From Hyperoodon ampullatus (taxonomy: Eukaryota > Chordata > Mammalia > Artiodactyla > Ziphiidae), in NCBI GenBank assembly GCA_949752795.1, contig CATKHW010000055.1, positions 806,001 through 870,000 of the forward strand: 64,000 nt of DNA, given 5' to 3'. Shown here piece by piece: positions 52,003 to 64,000 of the stretch (its first letter is position 1; every line of letters begins with the position of its first letter). Below the pieces are notes generated by a model, which ran no database searches, was not told the DNA's origin, and saw nothing but the letters and a program-made list of their open reading frames with translations. A program made the position numbers and the translations under genes.

Positions 52003-52775
52003 AAGTGCATCATTGTCGAAGTTGTGCCCCTATTCCTGTGCTTTAAATGCAATTCCAATGTACCTGTTGAAATCGGTTTCCTGCTCTTCTGGCTCGCTTT
52101 CAAGGTCGCCTCGGTGCCTTCCCTGAACAGATTTTTGGACGATAGTTGTCCTTTATTACTCTACAAGTCTGTGAATTGCTATGCACCTGAGATCCATTTT
52201 TCAACTCGTTTTTTGTGAGCTGACCGCAAGTCCCAAACGTTGGATCAGGACATATACTGGTTCCCGGCGTCTGGCTGAGCCTTTGGTTAATTCTTCTTCC
52301 TGCCGGGAAATTAGAGTGACATGTGCCCGTCCAAATGCCTAACAGCTACTCTCTCATTGGGTCTCTCTCTTCCCTTTCATCCTCTGCCAAATTAGCAACC
52401 TGTGCGTACCAGGAAGATAAAGGGGCTGTCTCTGCAATTTGGGAGATTGATAGTAAAGCAGTTGGAAATTCAAACCAGAGCACCAGGAGAGGGACTATTA
52501 GTTGAGTTTTAGAAACCTTTCGTATTCACAGTCTGTCCATTCTCTAGTTTTCGCGTACATGTTATAGCTGTAGTAATATTCCCTTCAACCTGGAGAGTTG
52601 GGACCTTGGAATGTGTGCCACGCATTATTGCTTTAAATGATCTGCATTTGCTCACTGAATCTCTCCAATCCTCTCAGTCCCAAGTGTCCAGCCTTATGCC
52701 ACATCCAGCTGTCATTGTAGATAGGGTCATTCCAGGTTTCATCAGAGCCCCTGAAGGAATTGTAAAGAATTTCCC
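52003..52775. other. Unrecognised segment of the 1.74-kb unit (unit 5)
   Basis: Collinear with the equivalent segments in the other units. No recognised family or gene. Confidence 0.6.
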
Positions 52776-53169
52776 TGTTTTTTTGTTTTGTTTTTAAATT
52801 CCTTTTTATGGTGGGTTTGAACTGATTCTTACTGCCTTGTTTATGCCAGTCTAGACACACCTGATTCCCTTATGGTGACATATCAATACATAGGTTTTAA
52901 GATTCTTACTAGTCAGATATATTCCTCGGCGGGAAATATTGGGTTTTGTGTCCCATTCCCTGAGGAAGGTATAGGTCTTGTCTATTCTGTATTTGGATCA
53001 TGGAATGGTACCTGTGCTAATATCAAACTCTGGTGTTATGCATCAACCCACCTCTCCTTTCCCCGTAAGCAGGCATACGTATGTTTTCTGTATGTGAGAC
53101 TCTGTTCTCTTTACTAATTCAGTTCATGTGTACCCATGTTTACATTTCCTTCATAAGTGATATCTTATG
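52776..53169 (-). mobile_element. LINE-1 3'UTR fragment (antisense), cut by satellite border
   Basis: Antisense poly-T and L1 3'UTR as in the other units, ending at CATAAGTGATATCTTATG where the satellite restarts. The ORF2 part is absent. An 81-codon plus-strand frame (52,872-53,117) lies inside this UTR and is not a gene. Confidence 0.78.
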
Positions 53170-56100
53170 TCAGAATGCTCCATGGCTCTTGTCATCATAA
53201 TGCTCCATGATGATTGTCACCACGATTATCCTTGGTCTTCTCATCACAATGCTCCATGGTCTTGCCATCACATTGCTCCATGTCCATTGTCATCACAATT
53301 CTCCACCTCTTTGTCATCACAATATTCTATGACATTTCTCATCACAGTGTTACATGCTCTTGTCATCACAATTCTCCGTGCACATGTCATTGCAATGCTC
53401 CCTGAACCCTGTCATAGCAAGCTCCATATGCTTGTCATCACAATGCTTCATGACATTTTTATAAAAATTCTTAATGTCCCTTGACATCACAATGCTCCCT
53501 GCCATTGTCATTACAATTCTCCATGACACTTGTCATCACAATGCTCCAAGCCCTTGTCATCACAATGCTCCATGACCCTTGTCATCACAAAGCTCCATGC
53601 CTTTGTCAGCACAGTGCTCCATTACCCTTGTCATCACAATGCTCAATGCGCATGTCAGCACAATGCTGCATAACCCATGTCATCACAATGCACCATGCAC
53701 TTGTCATCACAATGCTCAATACACTTGGCATCACAATGCTCGCTGACACTTGTCATCAGTATGCTCCTTGAACACTGTGATGACAAGATCCATGCCTTTT
53801 TCATTACAATGATCCATTCCCTTTTCATCACAATGCTCCAAGACCACTGTTATCACAATGCTCCGTGACTCCAGTCATCACAATGCTTCATGATATTTGT
53901 CATAACAATGGTCCATGACCTGGTCACAGAAAGATCTGTGACCTTTGTCACCACAATGCTCCATGAAATTTTTATCACAATGCTCTGTGACCCTTGTCAA
54001 CACACAGCTCCATGTCTTTGTCAGCACAATGCTCCATAACCCATGTCATCACAATGCACCATGCATTTGTCATCACAATGCTCCACATCCTTGTCATCAA
54101 AATGCTCCATAAATCTTGTCATCACAATGCTCCATGCACTTCTCCTCAAAATGCTTTCTCACCACTGATATCACAATGTTCCATCACTAGTCATCACAAT
54201 AATCTTTAACCCCTGTCATCACAATATCCCAAGACCCTTGTAATCACAATTCTCCATGCCCTTGTCATCACAAAGCTCCATGACGCATGTCATCAGAATG
54301 CTCCATGTCCTTCTCATCACAATGCTCCATGCCCTTGTCATCACAATGCTCCAAAACCCCTGTAATCACAATGCTCCATGCCCCTTTTCATCTCAATGCT
54401 CCATGAACCCTGTCATCACAATGCACCATGCCCATCACCATAATATTTCATGCTATTGTCATCACAATGAAATCAAAATGCTCCATGACCTCTGTCATCA
54501 CAATGCACCAAACGCTTCTGATCACAATGTTCCATAACACTTGTCATCACAATGCCCCATGACGCTGGTCATCACAATTATCCATAGTCTTCTCATCACA
54601 ATGCTCCATGATCTTTGTCATCACAATGCTCAATACACTTATCATCACAATGCTCCCTGACAGTTGTCATCAGTATGCTCCTTGAACCCTGTCATGACAA
54701 GGCTCCATGCATTTTTCATCACAATGATCCATTCCCTTTTCATCACAATGATCCAAGACCCCTGTAATCACAATGCTCCATGTCCTTGTCATCACAAAGC
54801 TCCATGACGCATATCATCATAATGCTCCATTGCCTTCTCATCACAATGCTCCATGCCCTTGTTATCACACTGCTTCAAAACACCTGTAATCTCAATGTGC
54901 CATGCACCTTTTCATCAGAATGCTCCATGCACTTGTCATCACAATGCTCCATGACCCTTGTCATCACAGTGTTCCAAGCCCTTGTCATGAAAATGCTCCA
55001 TTACCTTTGTCGTCACAATCCTCCATGACACTTGGTATCACAATATTCCATGCCATTGTCATCACAATGGGCAATGACATATGTCATCACAATGCTCCCT
55101 GACACCTCTCTTCACAATACTCCATGACCTTGTCATCACAGTGTTCCATGCCCTTGTCATCACAATGCGCCATGCCCACTGTCATCACAATAATCCATGA
55201 AACATGTCAGACCAATGTTCCATGCCCCTGTCATCACAATGCTCCGTGACTGCAGTCATCACAATGATTCATGACAATACTCATCACAATGGTCCATGCC
55301 CTCGTCAAACAAGGCTCTGTGATCTTTGTCACCACAATGCTCCATGAAATTTTCATCACAATGCTCTGTGTCCCTTGTCATCACAATGCTGCATGCCTTT
55401 GTCCGCACAATGCTCCATGACACTTGTCATCAAAATGCTCCATGCGCTTGTCAGCACAATGCTCCATGACACATGTTATCACAATGTGCCATGCTCTATT
55501 CATCACAATGCTCCACATCCTTTTCATCGCTATGCTCCATAAAACTTGTCATCACAATGCTCCATGCACTACTCATCAAAATGCTTTCTCACCACATATA
55601 TCACAATGTTCCATCACTAGTCATCACAATACTCGCTCACCCCTGTCATCACAATGTTCCATGACCAATGTCATCACAGTGATACATGCCCTTATCATCA
55701 CAATGCTCCATGACCCCTGATATCACAAAGTTCCATAACCCCTGTCACAAAATGCTCCATGACCCGTTTCATCACAATGCTTCATGACCCGTGACATCAC
55801 AATGTTCCATAACCCCTGTCATCAAAATATTCCATGACCCTTTTATTCAAATTTCTCCATGACCCTGTCATCACAATGCTCCCTGCACTTCTCATCACAG
55901 TGCACCACGCCCTTGTCATCAAAATGCCCCATGACATGTGTCATCACAAACCTCCATGACCGTTGGCATCACAATGCTCCATGCCATTGTCATCACAATG
56001 CTCAATGAAATCTCTCATCACACTGCTCCATGCCCTTGTCATCACAATGTTCCATTACAACTGTCATAACAATGCTCCATGACCCCTGCCATCACAATGT

Positions 56101-56265
56101 TCCACGGCCTTGTCATCACAAGGCTCCATGTCCCTTGTCATCACAATGCTCCAAGACCTATGTAATCACAATTCTCCATGCAACTTTTCATCTCAATGCT
56201 CCATGAAAACTTTCATCTCAATGCACCTTGCCCATCATCTTAATGATTCATGCTATTGTCATCAC

Positions 56266-56435
56266 AATGAAATCAAAATGTTCCATGTCCTCTGTCATCA
56301 CAATGCTCCAAATCCTTCTGATCACAATGTTCCATAACACTTGTCATCACAATGAAATCAAAATGCTCCATGTCCTCTGTCATCACAATGCTCCAAAGCC
56401 TTCTGATCACAATGTTCCATAACACTTGTCATCCC
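56266..56435 (+). repeat. 85-bp local tandem duplication in the satellite
   Basis: The AATGAAATCAAAATG landmark at 56,266 recurs at 56,351. Both copies continue through CCATGTCCTCTGTCATC, a CTTCTGATCAC variant and CCATAACACTTG. Other higher-order copies (for example 60,050) have it once. Confidence 0.85.
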
Positions 56436-56509
56436 ATGCCCCATGACACTCGTCATCACAATTATGCAAGCTCTTCTCATCACAATGCTCCATGACCTTT
56501 GTCACCACA

Positions 56510-58330
56510 ATGCTCAATACACTTGGCATCACAATGCTCGCTGACACTTGTCATCAGTATGCTCCTTGAACATTGTCATGACAAGACTCCATGCCTTTTT
56601 CATCACAATGATCCATTCCCTTTTCATTACAATGCTCCAAGACCCCTGTTATCACAATGCTCCGTGACTCCAGTCATCACAATGCTTCATGACATTTGTC
56701 ATCACAGTGGTGCATGACCTTGTCACACAAAGCTCTGTGACCTTTGTCACCACAATGCTCCATGAAATTTTTATCACAATGCTCTGTGACCCTTGTCATC
56801 ACAATGCTCGATGCTCGTGTCAGCACAATGCTCCATGAACCATGTCATCACAATGCACCATGCACTTGTCATCACAATGCTCCACATACTTGTCATCAAA
56901 ATTCTCCATAAACCTTGTCATCACAATGCTCCATGCACTTCTCCCCAAAATGCGTTCTCACCACTGATATCACAATGTTCCTTCACTAGTCATCACAATA
57001 CTCTCTCACCAGTGTCATCACAATATTCCATGACCCCTGTAATCACAATTCTGCATGCCCTTGTCATCACAAAGCTCCATGACGCATGTCATCAGAATGC
57101 TCCATGGCCTTCTGATCACAATGCTCCATGCCCTTGTTATCACAATGCTCCAACACCCCTGTAATCACAATGCTCCATGCCACTTTTCATCTCAATGCTC
57201 CGTGAACCCTGTCATCACAATGCACCGTGCCCATCACCATAATATTTCATCCTATTGTCATCACAATGAAATCAAAATGCCCAATGACCTCTGTCATCAA
57301 AATGCACAAAACCCTTCTGATCACAATGTTCCATACCACTTGGCATCACATGCCCCATGACGCTCGTCATCACAATTATGCAAGGTCTTCTCATCACAAT
57401 GCTCCATGACCTTTGTCACCACAATGTTCAATATATTGGCATCACAATGCTCGCTGACACTTGTCATCAGTATGCTCCTTGAACAATGTCATAACAAGGC
57501 TCGATGCCTTTTTCATCACAATGATCCATTCCCTTTTCATCAAAATGCTCCATGACCCCTGTTATCACAATGCTCCGTGACTCCATTCATCACAATGCTT
57601 CATGACATTTGTCATCACAATGGTCCATGATGTCGTCACACAAAGCTCTGTGACCTATGTCACCACAATGCTCCATGAAATTTTTATCACAATGCTCTGT
57701 GACCCTTGTCATCACAAAGCTCCATGCCTTTGTCAGCACAATGTTTGATGCGCGTGTCAGCACAATGCTCCATAACCCATGTCATCACAATGCACCATGC
57801 ACTTCTCATCACAATGCTCCACATCCTTGTCATCAAAATTCTCCATAAACCTTGTCATCACAATGCTCCATGCACTTCTCCTCAAAATGCCTTCTCACCA
57901 CTGATATCACAATCTTCCATCACTAGTCATCATAATACTCCCTCACCCCTGTCATCACAATATTCCATGACCCCTGTAATCACAATTTTGCATGCCCTTG
58001 TCATCACAAAGCTCCATGATGCATGTCATCAGAATGCTCCATGGCCTTCTCATCACAATGCTACATGCCCTTGTCATCACAATGCTCCAACACCCCTGTA
58101 ATCACAATGCTCCATGCCCCTTTTCATCTCAATGCTCCATGAAACCTGTCATCACAATGCACTGTGCCCATCACCATAATATTTCATGCTATTGTCATCA
58201 CAATGAAATCAAAATGCTCAATGACCTCTGTCATCACAATGATCCAAACCCTTCTGATCACAATGTTCCATAACACTTGTCATCCCAATGCCCCATGACA
58301 CAGGTCATCACAATTATCCATGGTCTTCTC
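56510..58330 (+). repeat. 0.91-0.94-kb tandem duplication in the satellite
   Basis: Roughly 56,510-57,420 and 57,420-58,330 are adjacent copies. Matches include 57,055 to 57,992 (offset 937) and the AATACACTTGGCATCAC / AATATATTGGCATCAC landmarks (offset near 910). The changing offset reflects small indels. Edges are approximate. Confidence 0.78.
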
Positions 58331-61300
58331 ATCACAATGCTCCATGATTTTTGTCATCTCAATGCTCAATACACTTATCATCACAATGCTCCCTGACAGG
58401 TGTCATCAGTATGCTCCTTGAACCCTGTCATGACAAGGCTGCATGCATTTTTCATCACCATGATCCTTTCCCTTTTCATCACAATGCTCCAAGACCCCTG
58501 TAATCACAATGCTCCATGTCCTTGTCATCACAAAGCTCCATGACCCATGTCATCAGAATGCTCCATTGCCTTCTCATCACAATGCTCCATGCCCTTGTAA
58601 TCACATTGCTTCAAAACCCCTGTAATCTCAATGCTCCATGCACCTTTTCATCAGAATGCTCCATGCCCTTGTCATCACAATGCTACATGACCCTTGTCAT
58701 CGCAATGTTCCAAGCCCTTGTCATCAAAATGCTCCATTACCTTTGTCATCACAATCCTCCATGACACTTGGTATCACAATGCTCCATGCCATATTCATCA
58801 CAATGGACAATGACATATGTCATCACAATGCTCCCTGACACCTGTCTTCACAATATTCCATGACCTTGTCATCACAATGTTCCATGCCATTGTCATCACA
58901 ATGCGCCATGCCCACTGTCATCACAATAATCCATGAAACATGTCAGACCAATGTTCCATGCCCCTGTCATAACAATGCTCCATGCCATTGTCATCACAAT
59001 GCTCCATGACCCCTGTCATCACAATGCTCCGTGACTCCAGTCATCACAATGCATCATGACCTTTGTCCTGACAGTGGTCCATGCCCTCGTAACACAAGGC
59101 TCTGTGATCTTTTTTACCACAATGCTTCATTAAATTTTCATCACAAGGCTCTGTGTCCCTTGTCATCATAATGCTCCATGCCTTTGTCTGCACAATGCTC
59201 CATGACACTTGTCATCGAAATGCTCCATGCGCTTGTCAGCACAATGCTTCATGACACATGTCATCACAATGTGCCATGCTCGTTTCATCACAGTGCTCCA
59301 CATCCTTTTCATCGCTATGTTCCATAAAACTTGTCATCACAATGCTTCATGCACTTCTCATGAAAATGGGCTCTCACCACATATATCACAATGTTCCATC
59401 ACTAGTCATCACAATACTCACTCACTCCTGTCATCACAATGTTCCATACCACTGTCATCACAGTGCTACATGCCCTTATCATCACAATGACCCATGACCC
59501 CTGACATCACAATGTTCCATAACACCTGTCACACAATGCTCCATGACCCATTTCATCACAATGCTTCATGACCACTGACATCACAATGTTCCATAACACC
59601 TTTCTTCAAAATATTCAATGACACGTTTATTCAAATTGCTCCATGACCCTGTCATCAGAATGCTCCCTGCCCTTATCACAATGCACCACGCCCATGTCAT
59701 CAAAATGCCCCTTGTCATATTTCATCACAAAGCTCCATGACTCTTGGCATCACAGTGCTCCATGCAATTGTCATCACAATGTTCAATGAAATCTCTCATC
59801 ACATTGCTCCATGTCCTTGTCATCATAATGCTCCATTACAACTGTCATAACAAAGCTCCATGACCCCTGCCATCACAATGTTCCACGGCCTTGTCATCAC
59901 AAGGCTCCATGACCCTTGTTATTACAATGCTCCAAGACCTCTGTAATCACAATTCTCCATGCCACTCTCCATCTCAATGCTCCATGAACACTGTCATCAC
60001 AATGCCCCATGCCCATCATCATAATGATTCATGCTATTGTCATCACAATGAAATCAAAATGCTCCATGTCCTCTGTCATCACAATGCTCCAAACCCTTCT
60101 GATCACAATGTTCCATAACACTTGTCATCACATGCCCCATGACGCTCGTCATCACAATTATGCAAGGTCTTCTCATCACAATGCTCCATGACCATTGTCA
60201 CCATAATGCTCAATACACTTGGCATCACAATGCTCGCTGACACTTGTCATCAGTATGCTCCTTGAACGCTGTCATGTCAAGGCTCCATGCCTTTTTCATC
60301 ACAATGATCAATTCCCTTTTCATCTCAATGCTCCAAGACATCTGTTATCACAATGCTCCGTGACTCCAGTCATCACTGTGCTTCATGACACTTGTCATCA
60401 CAATGGTCCATGACCTCGTCACACAAATCTCTGTGACCTTGGTCACCACAATGCTCCATAAAATTTTTATCACAATGCTCTGTGACCCTTGTCATCATAA
60501 AGCTCCTTGCCTTTGTCAGCACAATACTCCATGACCCTTGTCATCACAATGCTCGTTGCGCATGTCAGCACAATGCTCCATAACCCATGTCATCACAATG
60601 CACCATGCACTTCTCATCACAATGATCCACATCCTTGTCATCAAAATGCTCCATAATCCTTGTCATCACAATGCTCCATACACTTCTCCTCAAATTGCCT
60701 TCTCACCACTGATATCACAATGTTCCATCACTAGTCATCACAATACTCCCTCACCCCTGTCATCTCAATATTCCATGACCCCTGTAATCACAATTCTCCA
60801 TGCCCTTGTCATCACAAAGCTCCATGACGCATGTCATCAGAATGCTCCATTGCCTTCTCATCACAATGCTCCATGCCCTTGTAATCACATTGCTTCAAAA
60901 CCCCTGTAATCTCAATGCTCTAAGCACCTTTTCGTCAGAATGCTCCATGAACCTTTTCATCAAAATGCTCCATTAACCCTGACATCACAATGTTCCATAA
61001 CCCCTGTCATCAAAATGTTCCATGGCACTTTTCATCAATTTGCTCCATGACCCTGTCATCACAATGCTCCATGCCCTTCTCATCACAGTGCACAACGACC
61101 TTGTCATCAAAATGTTTCATGACGTTTGTCATCATAATGCTCCATGACCCTTGGCATCACAATGCTCCATGCCATTTGATCACAATGCTACATGAAACCT
61201 CTCATCACATTGCTCCATGCACTTGTCACCACAATGCTCCATGACGCTTGTCATCACAATGCTCGATACTCTTCTCATCACAATGCTCCATGCCCTTGTC

Positions 61301-64000
61301 ATTACAATCCTCCATAACACGTGTATCACAGTGTTCCGTGCCCTAATCATCACAATGTTCTATGCCTAATCTCATCACAATAATCCATGAATTTTACAGA
61401 CCAATGTTCCATGCCCTTGTCATCACAATGCTCCATTACCCCTGTCATAACAATGCTCCATGACCCCTGACATCACAATGTTCCACTACCTTGGCATCCA
61501 CGGCTCCATGACCCTTGTCATCACAATGCTCCAAGACCCCTGTAATCACAATGCTCCATGCCCTTGTCATCACAAAGATCCATGACACATGTCATCAGAA
61601 TGCTCCATGGCCTTCTCATCACAATGCTCCATGCCCTTGTCATCACAATGCTCCAAGACCCCTGTAATCACAATGCTCCATGCCCCTATTCATCAGAATG
61701 CTCCATGAGACCTGTCATCACAAGGCTCCATGGTCTTCTCATCACACTGCTCCAGGACCTTGTCATCACAATGCTCCATTCCCTTGTCATCACAATGCTC
61801 CTTGACCACTGTCACCACAATACTCCATGAACATTTTCAAGCCAGTGCTCCATGACCTTCTCATCACAGTGCTCCATGACCCTTGTCATCACAATGCTCC
61901 ATGACCCCTCTCATCACAATGCTCCATGACACCTGTCATCACAATGCTCCATGCCCCTTGTCATTACAATGATCCATGACGCTCTTCATCATAATTATCC
62001 ATGGTCTTCTCATCACAATGCTCCACGGTCTTGCCATCACAATTCTCCATGCCCTGTTCATCACAATGCTCCATGTCCCATGTCATTACAATTCTCCAAA
62101 TCCTTGTCATCACAATGCACCATGACACTTCTCATCACAATGTTATATGATCTTTTCATTACAATTCTCCATGCATATGTCATCGCAATGCTCTATGACC
62201 CCTATCATAGCAAGCTCCATGCGTTTGTCATCACAATGCTTCATTACATTGTCATCAAAATTCTCAATGGTCCTTGTCATAACAATGCTCCATGCCCTTG
62301 TCATCACAATGCTCCTTGACCATTGACATCACAATGTTCCAAGCCCTTGTCATCAAAATGCTCCATTACCTTTGTCATCACAATCCTCCATGACACTTGG
62401 TATCACAATGCTCCATGCCATTGTCATCACAATGGACAATGACATATGTCATCACAATGCTCCCTGACACCTGTCTTCACAATACTCCATGACCCTGTGA
62501 TCACAATGTTCCATGCCCTTGTCATCACAATGCGCCATGCCCACTGTCATCACAATAATCCATGAAAAATGTCAGACCAATGTTCCATGCCCCTGTCATC
62601 ACAATGATCCATGTCCTTGTCATCACAATGCTCCATGACCCCTGTCATCACAATGCTCCGTGACTCCAGTCATCACAATGCTTCATGACCTCTGTCCTCA
62701 CAATGGTCCATGCCCTCGTCACACAAGGCTCTGTGACCTTTGTCACCACAATGCTCCATGCCCTTGTCATCTCAATGCTCCCTGCCCACTGTCATCACAA
62801 TAATCCATGAAACATGTCAGACCAATGTTCCATGACCCTGTCATCATATTGCTCCATGCCCTTGTCATCAAAATGCTCCATGACCCTTGTCATCACAGTG
62901 CTCCGTGACTCCAGTCATCACAATGATTCATGACCTTTCTCATCACAATGGTCCATGCCCTCGTCACACAAGGCTCTGTCATCTTTGTCACCACAATGCT
63001 CCAAGAAATTTTAATCACAATGTTCTGTGTCCCTTGTCATCACAGTGCTCCATGCCTTTGTCAGCACAATGCTCCATGACACTTGTCATCAAAATGATCC
63101 TTGCACTTGTCAGCACAATGCTCCATGACACATGTCATCACAATGTGCCATGCTCTTCTCATCACAATGCTCCACATCCTTTTCATCGCTATGCTCCATA
63201 AAACTTGTCATTACAATGCTCCATGCACTTCTTATCAAAATGCTCTCTCAACACATATATCACAATGTTCCATCACTAGTCATCACAGTACTCCCTCACC
63301 CCTGTCATCACAATGTTCCATGACCACTGTCATCACAGTGCTACATGCCCTTATCATCACAATGCTCCATGACCGCTGACATCACAATGTTCCATAACAC
63401 CTGTCACAAAATGCTCCATGACCCATTTCATCACAATGCTTCATGGCCCCTGACATCACAATGCTCCATAACCCCTGTCATCAAAATATTCCATGACAGG
63501 TTTATTCAAATTGCTCCATGACCCTGTCATCACAATGCTTCCTGCCCTTATCATCAGAATGCACTACGCCCTTTTCATCAAAATGCCCCATGACATTTGT
63601 CATCACAAAGCTCCATGACCTTTGGCATCACAATGCTCCATGCCATTGTCATCACAATGCTCAATGAAATCTCTCATCACATTGCTCCATGCCCTTGTCA
63701 TCACTATGCTCCATTACACCTGTCATAACAATGCTCCATGACCCCTGCCATCACAATGTTGCACGGCCTTGTCATCACAAGGCTCCATGACCCTTGTCAA
63801 CACAATGCTCCAAGACCTCTGTAATCACAATTCTCCATGCCACTTTTCATCTCAATGCTCCATGAACACTGTCATCACAATGCACCATGCCCATCATCAT
63901 AATGATTCATGCTATTTTCATCGCAATGAAATCAAAATGCTCCATGTCCTCTGTCATCACAATGCTCCAAACCCTTCTGATCACAATGTTCCATAGCACT

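Larger units (their letters stand above)
44611..53169. repeat. 8.56-kb insertion: tandem array of 1.74-kb composite units
   Basis: About 4.9 head-to-tail copies of a unit measuring 1,736, 1,741, 1,742, 1,771 and (partial) 1,565 bp, set inside the satellite. Anchor points are the GTACCC/GTAACC-type site at 44,615, 46,351, 48,092, 49,834 and 51,605. The left flank ends CTTGTCATCA at 44,610 and the right flank resumes TCAGAATGCTCC at 53,170. Removing 44,611-53,169 and one copy of the shared TCA rejoins a normal monomer. Both outer ends fall inside L1-derived sequence, and the last unit lacks about 180 bp of the cycle. Units 4 and 5 share the most variants, and units 2 and 3 share some. Confidence 0.93.
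51605..53169. repeat. 1.74-kb composite unit 5 (truncated, 1,565 bp)
   Basis: Last copy. It runs from the GTCCCC form of the anchor to ATATCTTATG, where satellite resumes. About 180 bp that would complete the cycle (from ATAAGTTTC to the next anchor) are missing. Closest to unit 4. Confidence 0.88.
53170..64000 (+). repeat. 24/25-bp satellite array, right part
   Basis: The monomer array resumes in the same orientation. Higher-order spacing here is 3.74 kb (54,256 to 57,992; 54,780 to 58,516), then about 3.78 kb (55,424 to 59,209; 56,110 to 59,891) and about 3.88 kb (59,209 to 63,101; 59,891 to 63,769). The first cycle contains a 0.91-0.94-kb internal duplication. In the third cycle a stretch at about 60.9-62.35 kb, related to other parts of the window such as 18.9 kb, takes its place. 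Several monomers are shortened to CTCGTCACACAAGGC forms here. No gene seen. The array runs off the window end. Confidence 0.93.

Noticed and set aside
52872..53117. 81-codon frame near the right border
   Set aside because: It lies in antisense L1 3'UTR and is not kept in the other units.
44611..53169. Active LINE-1 or retrogene
   Set aside because: Only the last part of ORF2 and the 3'UTR remain, frames are broken, and all copies share one truncation point.
1..64000. CENP-B box, which would mark a classic centromeric satellite
   Set aside because: I found no TTCG....A..CGGG pattern in the monomers or in the 1.74-kb units by eye; a pattern search would settle it.
1..64000. Assignment to a named bovine or porcine satellite
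   Set aside because: I cannot match the monomer to any named family from memory, so I give none.
1..64000. tRNA, rRNA or telomere repeats
   Set aside because: No cloverleaf-like or rRNA-like sequence and no TTAGGG run was seen.

Overview
This window is mammalian non-coding repeat DNA. I find no protein-coding gene, tRNA or rRNA in it. About 55 of the 64 kb is one satellite array, all in one orientation. It is built from a 24/25-bp monomer with the core GTCATCACAATGCTCCATG followed by a 5-6 base link (usually CCCTT, ACCCTT or ACCCCT). The many short open frames are by-products of this monomer. A 24-bp unit is a whole number of codons, and five of its six frames lack a stop, so repetitive peptides such as (HALVITML)n, (SMPLSSQC)n and (PCPCHHNA)n appear without coding.

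Layout: (1) 1-7,119, satellite with shuffled higher-order blocks. (2) 7,120-13,824, two tandem higher-order copies of 3,262 and 3,443 bp. (3) 13,825-35,893, satellite with irregular reuse of the same variant blocks. (4) 35,894-41,335, a 2,721-bp segment present twice in tandem; I saw one base difference. (5) 41,336-44,610, satellite. (6) 44,611-53,169, a different sequence: about 4.9 tandem copies of a ~1.74-kb unit inserted into one satellite monomer. (7) 53,170-64,000, satellite again, with higher-order spacing of 3.7-3.9 kb and a 0.91-0.94-kb internal duplication.

Each 1.74-kb unit is a composite. It holds (a) a diverged, 5'-truncated LINE-1 3' end in antisense (poly-T, 3'UTR, then the C-terminal part of ORF2), (b) a ~60-74-bp palindrome at the L1 truncation point, and (c) ~775 bp of sequence I do not recognise. 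Joining the two satellite flanks of the insertion restores an intact monomer, with a shared TCA at the two borders.

Organism: a mammal, because of the L1. The L1 3'UTR resembles, from memory, the type common in cetartiodactyls (cattle, pig, whale), so that order is my best guess, but I cannot confirm it or name the satellite. The region is probably pericentromeric, subtelomeric or another heterochromatic block. The interest lies in array evolution: nested amplification, recent unequal exchange and a mobile-element-derived tandem repeat.
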